Assembly: GCF_018918265.1 (NCBI RefSeq) | Contig: NZ_JAHLQC010000008.1 | Span: 1 to 64,000 of the forward strand | Direction of reading: 5' to 3' | From: Falcatimonas sp. MSJ-15 | Lineage (GTDB): Bacteria > Bacillota > Clostridia > Lachnospirales > Lachnospiraceae | Length of the DNA: 64,000 nucleotides | Shown: one piece after another, positions 26,144 to 34,325 of the stretch | How the letters are laid out: each line of letters starts with the position of its first letter | Numbering within the stretch: position 1 is the stretch's first letter | Made by a program: the position numbers and the translations under genes | Notes under the pieces: model-generated | Seen by the model: the letters and a program-made list of their open reading frames with translations, nothing else | Told to the model about the DNA's origin: nothing | Databases searched by the model: none

Positions 26144-26231
26144 GATATCAAGAACTATTATGGCAGGCTCACAAGCTAAGATGTGATATCAAAAACTATT
26201 ATGATAGACTCACAAGTTAAAATGTGATATC
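26144..26231 (+). repeat. 41-bp tandem repeat
   Basis: Two full 41-bp units and the start of a third, each opening with GATATCA (26144, 26185, 26226) and containing ACTATTATG and CTCACAAG. They are noncoding. Confidence 0.75.
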
Positions 26232-26255
26232 ATAAATTGCGGTAGATAAATTATT

Positions 26256-26293
26256 GTGAACTACCCACTACCTTTAGGTGATGGGTAGTTCAC
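26256..26293. repeat. Palindrome related to 57764-57793 (IS200/IS605-end-like)
   Basis: GTGAACTACCCA (26256-26267) and TGGGTAGTTCAC (26282-26293) are perfect 12-bp arms around a CTACC-TTTA-GGTGA loop. The same core recurs at 57764-57793. The imperfect subterminal hairpin style and the motif resemble ends of IS200/IS605 elements or derived palindromic MITEs, but no transposase is adjacent. A stand-alone terminator is an alternative. Confidence 0.55.
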
Positions 26294-26354
26294 TTCAGTG
26301 ATAAAGGACAATACAGAGTATTGGATCTATAATTAAAAGATGGTGGTGATTTAA

Positions 26355-26567
26355 GTGTTTTTTAAAGAAGATAATACATACAATGATATCCTTGGCAAAT
26401 CAGTAAAACAATGGCTTGATGATATGAGCAAGCATGATGATATTGCTGTAAGATGTGGTGTAAAGGCTACTAATGAATATATAGACAGCCTTAAGAAACA
26501 GATAAGAGTATTAGAAGAGAAAAATGAATTGAAAGACACATATTTAAAGAAAGTGAGAGAAAAATAA
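26355..26567 (+). CDS. Small helical protein of unknown function
   Basis: This 70-residue protein (start VFFKEDNTYNDILGKS read as Met) is predicted almost entirely alpha-helical with a coiled-coil C-terminus (YIDSLKKQIRVLEEKNELK). The GTG start follows GGTGGTGA. Its stop codon overlaps the ATG of the next small gene (TAATG), a translational coupling that supports both being real. The family is not recognised. Confidence 0.65.
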   Translation: MFFKEDNTYNDILGKSVKQWLDDMSKHDDIAVRCGVKATNEYIDSLKKQIRVLEEKNELKDTYLKKVREK

Positions 26568-26794
26568 TGAAGAGTACATTAATAAAAGATACAACCAAGA
26601 TGGAGAGAATTGAGCTTGTAAAACAGTGGGAAGAAGAAGAAGGCTGTGAAAATTGCGGAATGGATCTTTTGGAATATTTTAGAGATTATATTGATGGTAA
26701 AAAAGAAATAGCAGAAGTGAATGCAGAATATACAGCACATTATATCTCAGAGATTCCAGATGATACAGTTCCTGGATGTGGTTTCTCAAAATAA
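26567..26794 (+). CDS. Small CxxC protein of unknown function
   Basis: This 75-residue acidic protein has a CENCG motif near residue 26-30 and a second cysteine near the end (VPGCGFSK). The CxxC and third Cys could bind metal or be redox active. It is translated from an ATG overlapping the upstream gene's stop, so the two form a small operon. The family is not recognised. Confidence 0.65.
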   Translation: MKSTLIKDTTKMERIELVKQWEEEEGCENCGMDLLEYFRDYIDGKKEIAEVNAEYTAHYISEIPDDTVPGCGFSK

Positions 26795-26980
26795 CAGAAA
26801 AAACTGATATAGGGTAGCTTAGAACAGGATTATACAGAGCAACTAAGAGTATAATTATATAGAATAACTTAGAATGCGATTATATAGTTAACACTATGTA
26901 TAAAAACATATATAAGGCATAGATAATAAGACGCTACATACAATGCAGGCAGAATCTTAACAGTGCAATTTAATATTATA

Positions 26981-27028
26981 AAGCAGAATTTCGGCAAAAT
27001 GTAAAAAAATGTTGAAATTCTGCTTTTT
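26981..27028 (+). terminator. Terminator before the DUF134 gene
   Basis: AAGCAGAATTTC/GAAATTCTGCTT stem followed by TTTTT. Upstream, 26814-26897 contains three loosely similar AT-rich units (CTTAGAA, then TTATA-AGA); nothing else is seen in 26795-27104 apart from the promoter. Confidence 0.8.
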
Positions 27029-27042
27029 AATAATATTTTTTA

Positions 27043-27071
27043 TTGACATATACTTTAGTATGTTTTACAAT
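27043..27071 (+). promoter_or_regulatory. Promoter of the DUF134 gene
   Basis: TTGACA (27043-27048), a 17-bp spacer and TACAAT (27066-27071). The spacer contains ATACTTTAGTAT, a near palindrome related to AAAGTATACT before sufC (27458-27467), a possible shared operator. Confidence 0.75.
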
Positions 27072-27104
27072 TAAATCCGACATATGACGGAAAGGAGTGT
27101 TAAA

Positions 27105-27434
27105 ATGTCAAGACCTCAGCGAAGCAGGCGAGTATGTGCCGAACCGGCGCACAGGATATTTAAGCCAGTGGGAATGACAGATGCAAAGTCAGAGATATTA
27201 ACAGTTGATGAATATGAGACAATCAGACTGATTGATTATCTTAATATGACTCAGGCCCAGTGTGCAGAACAGATGAATATATCGAGAACAACCGTAACCG
27301 AGATTTATGAACGTGCGAGATTCAAGATTGCCGACTGTATAGTTAATGGTAAGCAGTTTAGCATATCCGGTGGTAATTACAATGTATGTAATGGTGAAGC
27401 AAGCAGTTCGTGCAGCTGCATATTAAAAAAATAA
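27105..27434 (+). CDS. DUF134 family helix-turn-helix regulator
   Basis: This 109-residue protein matches the DUF134 family. It has a conserved MSRPQRSRRVCAEPAHRIFKP opening, then a sigma-70 region-4-like HTH (LTVDEYETIRLIDYLNMTQAQCAEQMNISRTTVTEIYERARFKI) and a Cys-rich tail (YNVCNGEASSSCSCILKK) that could bind metal or an Fe-S cluster. Members often sit near NifB/Mrp or Fe-S genes. Here it directly precedes the SUF operon, making it a candidate regulator of Fe-S assembly. ATG 27105 follows AAGGAG. Confidence 0.9.
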   Translation: MSRPQRSRRVCAEPAHRIFKPVGMTDAKSEILTVDEYETIRLIDYLNMTQAQCAEQMNISRTTVTEIYERARFKIADCIVNGKQFSISGGNYNVCNGEASSSCSCILKK

Positions 27435-27451
27435 AATGCACATATTTTTTT

Positions 27452-27490
27452 ACAAATAAAGTATACTAAAATGGTAGGATATAGTAACTA
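27452..27490 (+). promoter_or_regulatory. Candidate control region of the suf operon
   Basis: The segment contains AAAGTATACT (27458-27467) and TATACT as a possible -10. The motif echoes the ATACTTTAGTAT in the DUF134 promoter. No convincing -35 was found. Confidence 0.4.
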
Positions 27491-27535
27491 TGAGGAATTA
27501 AGATAGTTACATTTATATAATTAGGAGGAAATAAA

Positions 27536-28288
27536 ATGAGCAACAACGTATTGGAAGTCAAAAACCTGTCTGCAGGAATAGAAGAAAGAGAGATTCTTCA
27601 TGATGTTAATTTTACTATAAAAAAAGGTGAAGTACATGTTCTTATGGGACCAAATGGTGCAGGTAAATCAACAATTGGTAACGTAATAATGGGTAATCCA
27701 AGATATCAGGTAACAGGTGGTAATATTATATTTAATGGTGAAGATGTTACAGAATATTCAGCAGATAAACGTGCAAAAGCCGGCATATTCCTATCATTCC
27801 AGGAACCACTTGAAGTACCAGGACTTCCACTTGATGGTTTTATCAAGAATGCGCTTGAACAGAAGACTGGCGAGAGAGTCAGAATATGGGATTTTAAAAA
27901 GGAATTAAAAAAAGCAATGGATGTGCTCTCAATGAATGAGTCATACGGAAAGAGAAATCTTAATGTTGGTTTCTCAGGTGGCGAGAAGAAGAAAGCTGAG
28001 ATATTACAGTTACTTATGTTAAAACCAGATCTTGCAATATTAGATGAGACTGATTCAGGACTTGATGTTGATGCTGTAAGAATTGTATCAAAAGGTATTG
28101 AAGAATATATGAGAGAGACTAATGGATCACTTCTTATTATTACACATAGTACAAGAATTCTTGATAATCTTAACGTTGACTATACTCATGTATGTGTTAA
28201 TGGACATATTATCGAAACTGGTGATGGTTCACTTGTTGAGAAGATTAATGAAGGCGGATATGAATCTTTCCTTGAAGAAAGAAAATAA
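27536..28288 (+). CDS. sufC: Fe-S cluster assembly ATPase SufC
   Basis: This 250-residue ABC-type ATPase is the engine of the SufBCD scaffold complex. It shows Walker A GPNGAGKST (about 39-47), the Q-loop region FLSFQEPLEVPG that is diagnostic for SufC, signature NVGFSGGEKKKAEI and Walker B LAILDETDSGLD. The ribosome site is AGGAGG. First gene of sufCBDSU. Confidence 0.98.
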   Translation: MSNNVLEVKNLSAGIEEREILHDVNFTIKKGEVHVLMGPNGAGKSTIGNVIMGNPRYQVTGGNIIFNGEDVTEYSADKRAKAGIFLSFQEPLEVPGLPLDGFIKNALEQKTGERVRIWDFKKELKKAMDVLSMNESYGKRNLNVGFSGGEKKKAEILQLLMLKPDLAILDETDSGLDVDAVRIVSKGIEEYMRETNGSLLIITHSTRILDNLNVDYTHVCVNGHIIETGDGSLVEKINEGGYESFLEERK

Positions 28289-28327
28289 TAATAGAATACA
28301 AATAACGAGTAAAGGAAAGGATTAAGT

Positions 28328-29734
28328 ATGAGTGAAAAAACATATGTAGAAGATATAGACAGAAGTATGTATGACTTCCGTAATGAAGATAAAGATGCTT
28401 ATAGAATATCTGCCGGTCTTACTGCAGATATAGTTGAACAGATTTCAAATGAAAAAGATGACCCTGAATGGATGAGAGAGTTCAGATTAAAGTCACTTGA
28501 AGTATATAACAGATTACAGGTTCCGGAGTGGGGACCTGATATATCAGAACTTAATATTGATAATATTGCAACTTATGTTACTAAAAAGTCTGGTATGAAA
28601 GAAAGCTGGGAAGATGTTCCTGATGAGATAAAAGATACGTTTGATAAACTTGGAATTCCACAGGCAGAGAGAACATCACTTGCAGGTGTTGGTGCTCAGT
28701 ATGATTCAGAGATGGTATATCATAATGTACAAAAAGAAGTTGAAGAACTTGGTGTTGTATATACAGATATTGAGAGTGCTCTAAAAGGTGAGTATGCAGA
28801 TATGATAAAAGAACATTTTATGCATCTTGTACCTCCGACAGATCATAAATTTGCAGCACTTCATGGTGCAGTATGGTCAGGTGGTTCTTTTGTATATGTT
28901 CCAAAGGGAGTAAAACTTGAGATTCCACTTCAGTCATATTTTAGATTAAATGCAGCAGGAGCAGGTCAGTTTGAACATACATTAATAATACTTGAAGAAG
29001 ATTCATATCTTCATTTTATTGAAGGATGTTCAGCACCTAAATATAATGTTGCCAACCTTCATGCAGGTTGTGTTGAATTATATGTAGGTAAGAATGCCAA
29101 GTTAAGATATTCAACTATTGAGAACTGGTCAAAGAATATGTACAATCTTAATACAAAGAGAGCAATTGTTGAAGAGGGTGGTACAGTTGAATGGGTATCA
29201 GGTTCATTCGGTTCACATGTATCTTATCTGTATCCAATGAGTATCTTAAAAGGAAAAGGTTCTAAGATGGAATTCACAGGTGTTACATTCGCAGGTAAAG
29301 GACAGAATCTTGATACAGGTGCAAAAGTTGTACATGCAGCTCCTGATACATCATCATATATCAATACGAAGTCAATCTCAAAGAGTGGCGGATGTAGTAC
29401 GTTTAGAAGTTCAGTCGTTATTAATAAAAATGCAAAACATAGTAAGGCTTCTGTATCATGTGAATCTCTTATGCTTGATGATATCTCAAGGTCAGATACA
29501 ATTCCGGCAATGGATATCAGAACAGCAGATGCAGATGTCGGACATGAAGCTAAGATAGGAAGAATTAGCGATGATGCAGTGTTCTATCTTATGTCAAGAG
29601 GTATAAGTGAAGAGAATGCAAAAGCTATGATTGTAAGTGGATTTGCAGATAATGTTTCAAAGGAACTTCCTCTTGAATATGCAATGGAGATGAATAACCT
29701 GATTAAGCTTGAGATGTCAGGAAGTATTGGTTAA
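28328..29734 (+). CDS. sufB: Fe-S cluster assembly protein SufB
   Basis: This 468-residue scaffold subunit has a beta-helix core. Recognisable blocks are GAVWSGGSFVYVPKGVKLEIPLQ, EGCSAPKYNVANLHAGCVEL, the MYNLNTKRAIVEEGG block and the C-terminal MLDDISRSDTIPAMDIRTADADVGHEAKIGRISDD. It accepts sulfur from SufS/SufU and builds the cluster with SufC2D. The ribosome site is GGAAAGG. Confidence 0.98.
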   Translation: MSEKTYVEDIDRSMYDFRNEDKDAYRISAGLTADIVEQISNEKDDPEWMREFRLKSLEVYNRLQVPEWGPDISELNIDNIATYVTKKSGMKESWEDVPDEIKDTFDKLGIPQAERTSLAGVGAQYDSEMVYHNVQKEVEELGVVYTDIESALKGEYADMIKEHFMHLVPPTDHKFAALHGAVWSGGSFVYVPKGVKLEIPLQSYFRLNAAGAGQFEHTLIILEEDSYLHFIEGCSAPKYNVANLHAGCVELYVGKNAKLRYSTIENWSKNMYNLNTKRAIVEEGGTVEWVSGSFGSHVSYLYPMSILKGKGSKMEFTGVTFAGKGQNLDTGAKVVHAAPDTSSYINTKSISKSGGCSTFRSSVVINKNAKHSKASVSCESLMLDDISRSDTIPAMDIRTADADVGHEAKIGRISDDAVFYLMSRGISEENAKAMIVSGFADNVSKELPLEYAMEMNNLIKLEMSGSIG

Positions 29735-29753
29735 TCATAAGAAAGGACGTGAG

Positions 29754-30830
29754 ATGATGCAGGAATTAAATAATATTACTGTAAATAGCCTTCCTGTCAA
29801 GACATGGAATTTTCTTCGCATGAATGAATCGAAGGTTGAACATATAGAAGTTGATAAAAGTGCAGTTGTATCAATGAATAGAGAAGATTTTAAAGGAGAT
29901 ATTGAATTCTACAGTAATGTAGATAATTCTAAATTAGCTGATTTTTCGGAAGTTACAACTGGAATTGGTAATTCTCTTGAAGATATTGATGCTGATAACG
30001 AATTGATCGTGATTAAAGATAATATTAAGGCTGATAAGCCTCTTATAATAAAATATAAGTATAATGATAATACAAAATGTGCCAACAGATTATTTTTTGT
30101 ATCAAACCAAAATTCAAGTCTTGATGTAATTGTATTATTTGAAGCAGAGAATAGTACAGCCGGTGTATCTGTACATGAGATTAAATCAATTGTAAAAGAA
30201 AATGCTAATCTTAATATATATACAGCTAATCTTTTAGCAGATGGTTATGTCACATTACATAATTGTGGCGCAAGATGTGCAGATAATGCAACTTTTTCAT
30301 TAGTACAGGTAATAACAGGAAGCGAGAAGACATATTATGGTGGATATACTAAGCTTGAAGGCAAGAATTCATCATTCTTATCTGATATTGCTTATTATGC
30401 CAATAAAGAACAGATACTTGATATGAATTATGTTGCAAAGCATACCGGAAGAAAGACTAATTGTGATATGAGTGCAACAGGTGTTCTTGATGATGATGCG
30501 AAGAAGATATTCAGAGGAACTATTGACTTTGTAAAGGGATGTAGTGGTGCAAAAGGCAACGAGAGAGAAGATGTCCTTCTTCTGTCAGATAATAATGTTA
30601 ATCAGACTATTCCTCTTATTCTCTGTGATGAAGAAGATGTAGAAGGTAATCATGGTGCAACTATTGGTAAGATAGATGACGAAGTTATATTCTACCTTGG
30701 AAGTAGAGGAATATCAAGAAAAGAAGCTGAACGAATGATGGCAAAAGCGAGAATTAAAGCTGTATGCGACAAATTCCCTTCAGACGAGATTAGAGATCAG
30801 ATTACAACATATATGGAAGGAAGGATTTAG
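29754..30830 (+). CDS. sufD: Fe-S cluster assembly protein SufD
   Basis: This 358-residue SufB paralogue is the other half of the scaffold. Low N-terminal similarity is normal. The C-terminal beta-helix ends with VNQTIPLILCDEEDVEGNHGATIGKIDDEVIFYLGSRGISRKEAERMM, diagnostic for SufD. Start at ATG 29754 (AAGGA 6 nt before); MM at 29754/29757 leaves a one-codon ambiguity. Confidence 0.95.
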   Translation: MMQELNNITVNSLPVKTWNFLRMNESKVEHIEVDKSAVVSMNREDFKGDIEFYSNVDNSKLADFSEVTTGIGNSLEDIDADNELIVIKDNIKADKPLIIKYKYNDNTKCANRLFFVSNQNSSLDVIVLFEAENSTAGVSVHEIKSIVKENANLNIYTANLLADGYVTLHNCGARCADNATFSLVQVITGSEKTYYGGYTKLEGKNSSFLSDIAYYANKEQILDMNYVAKHTGRKTNCDMSATGVLDDDAKKIFRGTIDFVKGCSGAKGNEREDVLLLSDNNVNQTIPLILCDEEDVEGNHGATIGKIDDEVIFYLGSRGISRKEAERMMAKARIKAVCDKFPSDEIRDQITTYMEGRI

Positions 30831-32039
30831 ATGAACTATAAGAAAGATTTTCCTATTTTTTCAAATATAGACATGACATATCTTGATAATGCAGCAACTA
30901 CACAGCGACCATTATGTGTTCTTGAAGCTGAAAAAAAGTTTTATGAGACTGCTAATGCCAATCCATTAAGAGGTCTTTACAGTCTTGCAATAGCTGCAAC
31001 GGATGCGTATGAAGAAGCTCGTGAAAAAGTTAAAAATTTCATAAATGCAAAGAGTATAAAAGAGATTATATTTACAAGAAATGCAACAGAGGCTCTTAAT
31101 CTTGTTGCTTATAGCTATGGACTTAATAATCTTAAAGCCGGTGATGAGATTGTCGTATCAATTACAGCACATCACAGTAATCTCTTACCATGGCAGATGG
31201 TTGCAAGACAGACAGGTGCAGTATTAAGATTTATTGATTGTGAATCAGATGGAAGTTTTGATAAAGATAAGATTAGAGATATTATCAATGACAAGACTAA
31301 GATTGCTGCTATTGAGATGGTATCTAATGTTACAGGACGTGAACATGAATATGATCTGATTATTGAACTTGTTCACAAAGTTGGTGGAATTGTTGTTCTT
31401 GACGGAGCACAGGGAGTTCCTCACATGCCAGTTGATGTTCAAAAGACAGAGGCTGATTTTGTTGCTTTTTCAGGACACAAGATGATGGCAGCGATGGGAA
31501 TAGGCTGCCTATATGGCAAAGAGAGTATTCTTGAGAATATGCAACCTTTCTTATCAGGTGGCGAGATGATAGAATATGTTACAAGAGAATCAGCAACTTA
31601 TGCTGAACTTCCTCATAAGTTTGAAGCAGGTACAGTTAATGCAGGTGGTGCAGTATCACTTGGAGCTGCTATAGATTATATGAACAGTGTTGGTTTTGAT
31701 TATATTGTAAAACAGGAAGAGATGCTTACTAAGATGTGTTTTGATGAACTGTCAAAATTACCGGAAGTTCATATAATTGGTGGTAAGACAGCCGAGGAAC
31801 ACATGGGAATTATCAGTTTTACAGTTGATGGTGTACATCCACATGATATTGCATCAATTCTTGATACACAGAATGTATTTATAAGAGCTGGACATCATTG
31901 TGCACAACCACTTTTAAAACATCTTGGAGTTATGTCTTCAGCAAGAGCAAGTTTTGCTTTTTATAATACAGAAGAAGATGTAATGCGATTTGTAGATAGT
32001 ATTAGAAATGTTAGGAGTCAGATGGGATATGGAAAATAA
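30831..32039 (+). CDS. sufS: SufS-type cysteine desulfurase
   Basis: This 402-residue group II cysteine desulfurase releases sulfur from cysteine for Fe-S assembly. H115 (ITAHHSNLLPW) stacks on PLP, K217 (FSGHKMMAAMGIG) forms the aldimine and C357 (RAGHHCAQP) carries the persulfide. The start codon directly abuts the sufD stop, and the end overlaps sufU. Confidence 0.97.
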   Translation: MNYKKDFPIFSNIDMTYLDNAATTQRPLCVLEAEKKFYETANANPLRGLYSLAIAATDAYEEAREKVKNFINAKSIKEIIFTRNATEALNLVAYSYGLNNLKAGDEIVVSITAHHSNLLPWQMVARQTGAVLRFIDCESDGSFDKDKIRDIINDKTKIAAIEMVSNVTGREHEYDLIIELVHKVGGIVVLDGAQGVPHMPVDVQKTEADFVAFSGHKMMAAMGIGCLYGKESILENMQPFLSGGEMIEYVTRESATYAELPHKFEAGTVNAGGAVSLGAAIDYMNSVGFDYIVKQEEMLTKMCFDELSKLPEVHIIGGKTAEEHMGIISFTVDGVHPHDIASILDTQNVFIRAGHHCAQPLLKHLGVMSSARASFAFYNTEEDVMRFVDSIRNVRSQMGYGK

Positions 32040-32460
32040 ATTATTTTATAATGAGATCCTCACAGAACATAATATGTTCCCTGAGAATAAAAGAGAGATA
32101 GAGGGAGCTAATCTTGTGTTAGAAGGCGTTAATCCAAGTTGTGGTGATGACATAATTGTATCTTTAAAAGTTGATGATAATAATGTAATTACAGATGGTG
32201 CATTCACAGGAAGTGGATGTGCAATATCACAGGCTTCAGCAGATATTATGCTTAGTATGCTTATTGGCAGAGATAAGGATGAAGCATTACATCTAGCAGA
32301 CCTTTTCTTCAAGATGATAAAAGGTGAAGCGAGCGAAGATGAGATAGATGAACTTGAAGAGGCAGGTGCACTTAGAGATATATCTCATATGCCTGCAAGA
32401 GTAAAATGTGCTTTACTCGGATGGAGAACAGTGAGAGAAATGTTCGGCGTTCAGGCATAA
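32029..32460 (+). CDS. sufU: SufU sulfurtransferase (IscU-like, Zn-binding)
   Basis: This 143-residue protein takes persulfide from SufS and passes it to SufB. The zinc ligands are visible: C38 and D40 (NPSCGDD), C64 (GSGCAIS) and C127 (VKCALLGW), with the spacing of Gram-positive SufU rather than IscU. ATG 32029 overlaps the sufS end by 11 nt; AGGAG lies at 32013-32017. Confidence 0.96.
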   Translation: MENKLFYNEILTEHNMFPENKREIEGANLVLEGVNPSCGDDIIVSLKVDDNNVITDGAFTGSGCAISQASADIMLSMLIGRDKDEALHLADLFFKMIKGEASEDEIDELEEAGALRDISHMPARVKCALLGWRTVREMFGVQA

Positions 32461-32489
32461 GTATTATAAATCGATTGATTAATAGACTA

Positions 32490-32645
32490 AAAGAATATAT
32501 TAGAAATTAGGCTAAAAAGAATATACTAAAAATGAGCTAAAAAGAATATATTAAAATATGCTAAAAGGAATATACTAAAAATGAGCTAAAAAGAATATTC
32601 TTGAAAATATGCTAAAAGTATATTCTGAAAAAATAGTCTAAAAAA
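32490..32645 (+). repeat. Degenerate AT-rich tandem repeats
   Basis: About six imperfect units around GCTAAAAAGAATATACTAAA, roughly 25-30 bp each, between sufU and its terminator. They are noncoding. Confidence 0.65.
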
Positions 32646-32671
32646 GAATCAGACTAACATAAAGAAATATT

Positions 32672-32721
32672 AAAAAGACTTCTTATAGCTACTTGATGGT
32701 AGTTTGAAAGAAGTCTTTTTG
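32672..32721 (+). terminator. Terminator of the suf operon
   Basis: AAAAAGACTTCTT/AAGAAGTCTTTTT stem with an inner AGCTAC/GTAGTT element; ends in T-rich sequence. It is over 200 nt after sufU. Confidence 0.8.
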
Positions 32722-32778
32722 TTTTGAAAATTATTTAATTAAAAGATTAATTTAAAAATATATTACTATTAATTGAAT

Positions 32779-32887
32779 TAGTTCTTATACCTAATTGCAT
32801 TAGTTCGTATGCCTAATTGCAGTGGTTCTTATACCTAATTGCATTAGTTTTTATGCCTAATTGCATTAATTCTTATATCTAAGCATT
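32779..32887. repeat. 22-bp minisatellite, five units
   Basis: Five 22-bp units close to TAGTTCTTATACCTAATTGC plus AT, at 32779, 32801, 32823, 32845 and a degenerate fifth at 32867. They abut the 3' end of the - strand epimerase gene. Confidence 0.85.
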
Positions 32888-32902
32888 AGATATAAGAATT
32901 AA
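32866..32902 (-). terminator. Hairpin at the 3' end of the epimerase gene
   Basis: A perfect 16-bp stem (32866-32881 / 32887-32902) with an AGCAT loop overlaps the stop codon of the - strand epimerase gene and the last minisatellite unit. There is no T-run. Confidence 0.5.
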
Positions 32903-33987
32903 ATTATATAAAAATCTTTATACCACTTAGCAAATTCATGTAGTCCGTCTCTTAGTGAAGTGTTTGGTTTAAAGCCAAAGTCTCTTTCAAAAGCAGTAGT
33001 GTCTGCATAAGTTACAGGAACATCACCTGGCTGCATTGGTACAAGTTTTTTATGTTCATCGAAGTTATAATCAGTTGGAAGGATACCTGCATTTACAAGT
33101 TCTTCACTTAATATGTTAACAAAGTCAAGAAGATTCTCAGGATGATTATTGCCTATATTATATACTGCATAAGGTGGAAGTGGAAGTCCATCTTCACCAT
33201 TGGCACGTTCTGGAGCAGCTTGCATTACTCTTTTGACGCCTTCAACAATATCATCAACATAAGTAAAGTCACGTTTACATTTTCCATAGTTGAATATCTC
33301 GATAGTCTTACCTTCACGAAGTTTGTTAGTGAATCCAAAATATGCCATATCAGGTCTTCCTGCCGGACCATATACAGTGAAAAAGCGTAATCCTGTAGAT
33401 GGAATATTATATAATTTACTATATGCATGTGCCATAAGCTCATTAGATTTTTTAGTGGCAGCATATAGAGATACAGGATTATCAACTTTATCATCTGTTG
33501 AATATGGAATTTTTTTGTTACTTCCATATACAGATGAAGATGACGCATATACTAGATGTTTTACACCACTATAATTATCATAAGAATGGCGGCAGGCTTC
33601 AAGAATATTATAAAAACCAATGATATTAGATTCTATATATACATCTGGATTGGTTATAGAATATCTTACACCTGCCTGAGCTGCAAGATTAACAACTATA
33701 TCAGGCTTGAATTCTGAGAATATTCTATCTATAATATTTTTGTTAGCGATTGAATCTTTGATAAAAGTCCAATTAGAGCTAGAATGTTTTACAACCTCTT
33801 CTTCAATCTTTTTAAGACGATATTCTTTAATTGATATATCATAATAATCATTCATATTATCAATTCCAAGAATCTCTATGTTGTCAACAGTTCTTAGTAA
33901 TTTGAGTACAAGATTAGAACCTATAAATCCTGCTGCACCGGTAATAAGAACTTTGCTATTTGCTAAATTAACATTTTGTTGTTTCAT
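32899..33987 (-). CDS. NAD-dependent nucleotide-sugar epimerase (UDP-glucuronate 4-epimerase type)
   Basis: This 362-residue extended SDR enzyme has Rossmann GAAGFIG (17-23) and catalytic Y175-x3-K179 (SLYAATKK). Blocks GVRYSITNPDVYIESN, GLRFFTVYGPAGRPDMAYFGF and FNYGKCKRDFTYVDDIVEG are typical of CapI/UDP-glucuronate 4-epimerases. With the UDP-sugar dehydrogenase gene upstream on the same strand, a UDP-glucose to UDP-glucuronate to UDP-galacturonate route for surface polysaccharide is likely. Start taken at ATG 33987 (MKQQNVNLANSKVLITG). The frame is open further upstream through a repeat-encoded KFY stretch and a TnpB-like tail, which I regard as non-native. Confidence 0.9.
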   Translation of the reverse strand: MKQQNVNLANSKVLITGAAGFIGSNLVLKLLRTVDNIEILGIDNMNDYYDISIKEYRLKKIEEEVVKHSSSNWTFIKDSIANKNIIDRIFSEFKPDIVVNLAAQAGVRYSITNPDVYIESNIIGFYNILEACRHSYDNYSGVKHLVYASSSSVYGSNKKIPYSTDDKVDNPVSLYAATKKSNELMAHAYSKLYNIPSTGLRFFTVYGPAGRPDMAYFGFTNKLREGKTIEIFNYGKCKRDFTYVDDIVEGVKRVMQAAPERANGEDGLPLPPYAVYNIGNNHPENLLDFVNILSEELVNAGILPTDYNFDEHKKLVPMQPGDVPVTYADTTAFERDFGFKPNTSLRDGLHEFAKWYKDFYII

Positions 33988-34007
33988 TATATAATCATCC
34001 GTTACTG

Positions 34008-34061
34008 AAAACTTATAAAACTTATAAAACTTATAAAACTTATAAAACTTATAACTTTTAT
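34008..34061. repeat. 9-bp minisatellite, six units
   Basis: Six perfect copies of AAAACTTAT. Because the unit is nine bases, it keeps the - strand frame open as repeated Lys-Phe-Tyr upstream of the epimerase start. Confidence 0.95.
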
Positions 34062-34325
34062 GCTTCATTCCTGCTTCAAGAGTAGCTTTTGTACTGTCGA
34101 AACAGATACTACTCATAAGTTCTTTGTTAATCTATGATTTACTTTAAGTAAAAGTTTTTCGTTTTTAACTATATTATAAGTTTTACAGTATTTTCCTTTC
34201 TCTTTATTTTGCTCATATTTACGAGAAACTCTGAGTTGTAACCTACGTTTGCGTTTCTCAAGTTTTTTAACTACTTGGCTTTTATTGATATTTTTGTATG
34301 TGTTACTATCAGAACAAATAGCCAA
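34062..34325 (-). pseudogene. Internally deleted TnpB (IS200/IS605 OrfB) remnant
   Basis: The 34325-34113 frame reads LAICSDSNTYKNINKSQVVKKLEKRKRRLQLRVSRKYEQNK, then GKYCKTYNIVKNEKLLLKVNHRL. This is the characteristic segment just after the RuvC-I motif of TnpB. The preceding catalytic Asp region, the rest of the RuvC fold and the zinc ribbon are absent. The following stretch (ATG at 34116: SSICFDSTKATLEAGMKHKS) looks like a TnpB C-terminal tail, so the element has lost its middle. It begins directly at the stop codon of the dehydrogenase gene. Confidence 0.75.

Noticed and set aside
32490..32887. CRISPR array
   Set aside because: The units are directly adjacent without unique spacers and there are no cas genes; these are minisatellites.
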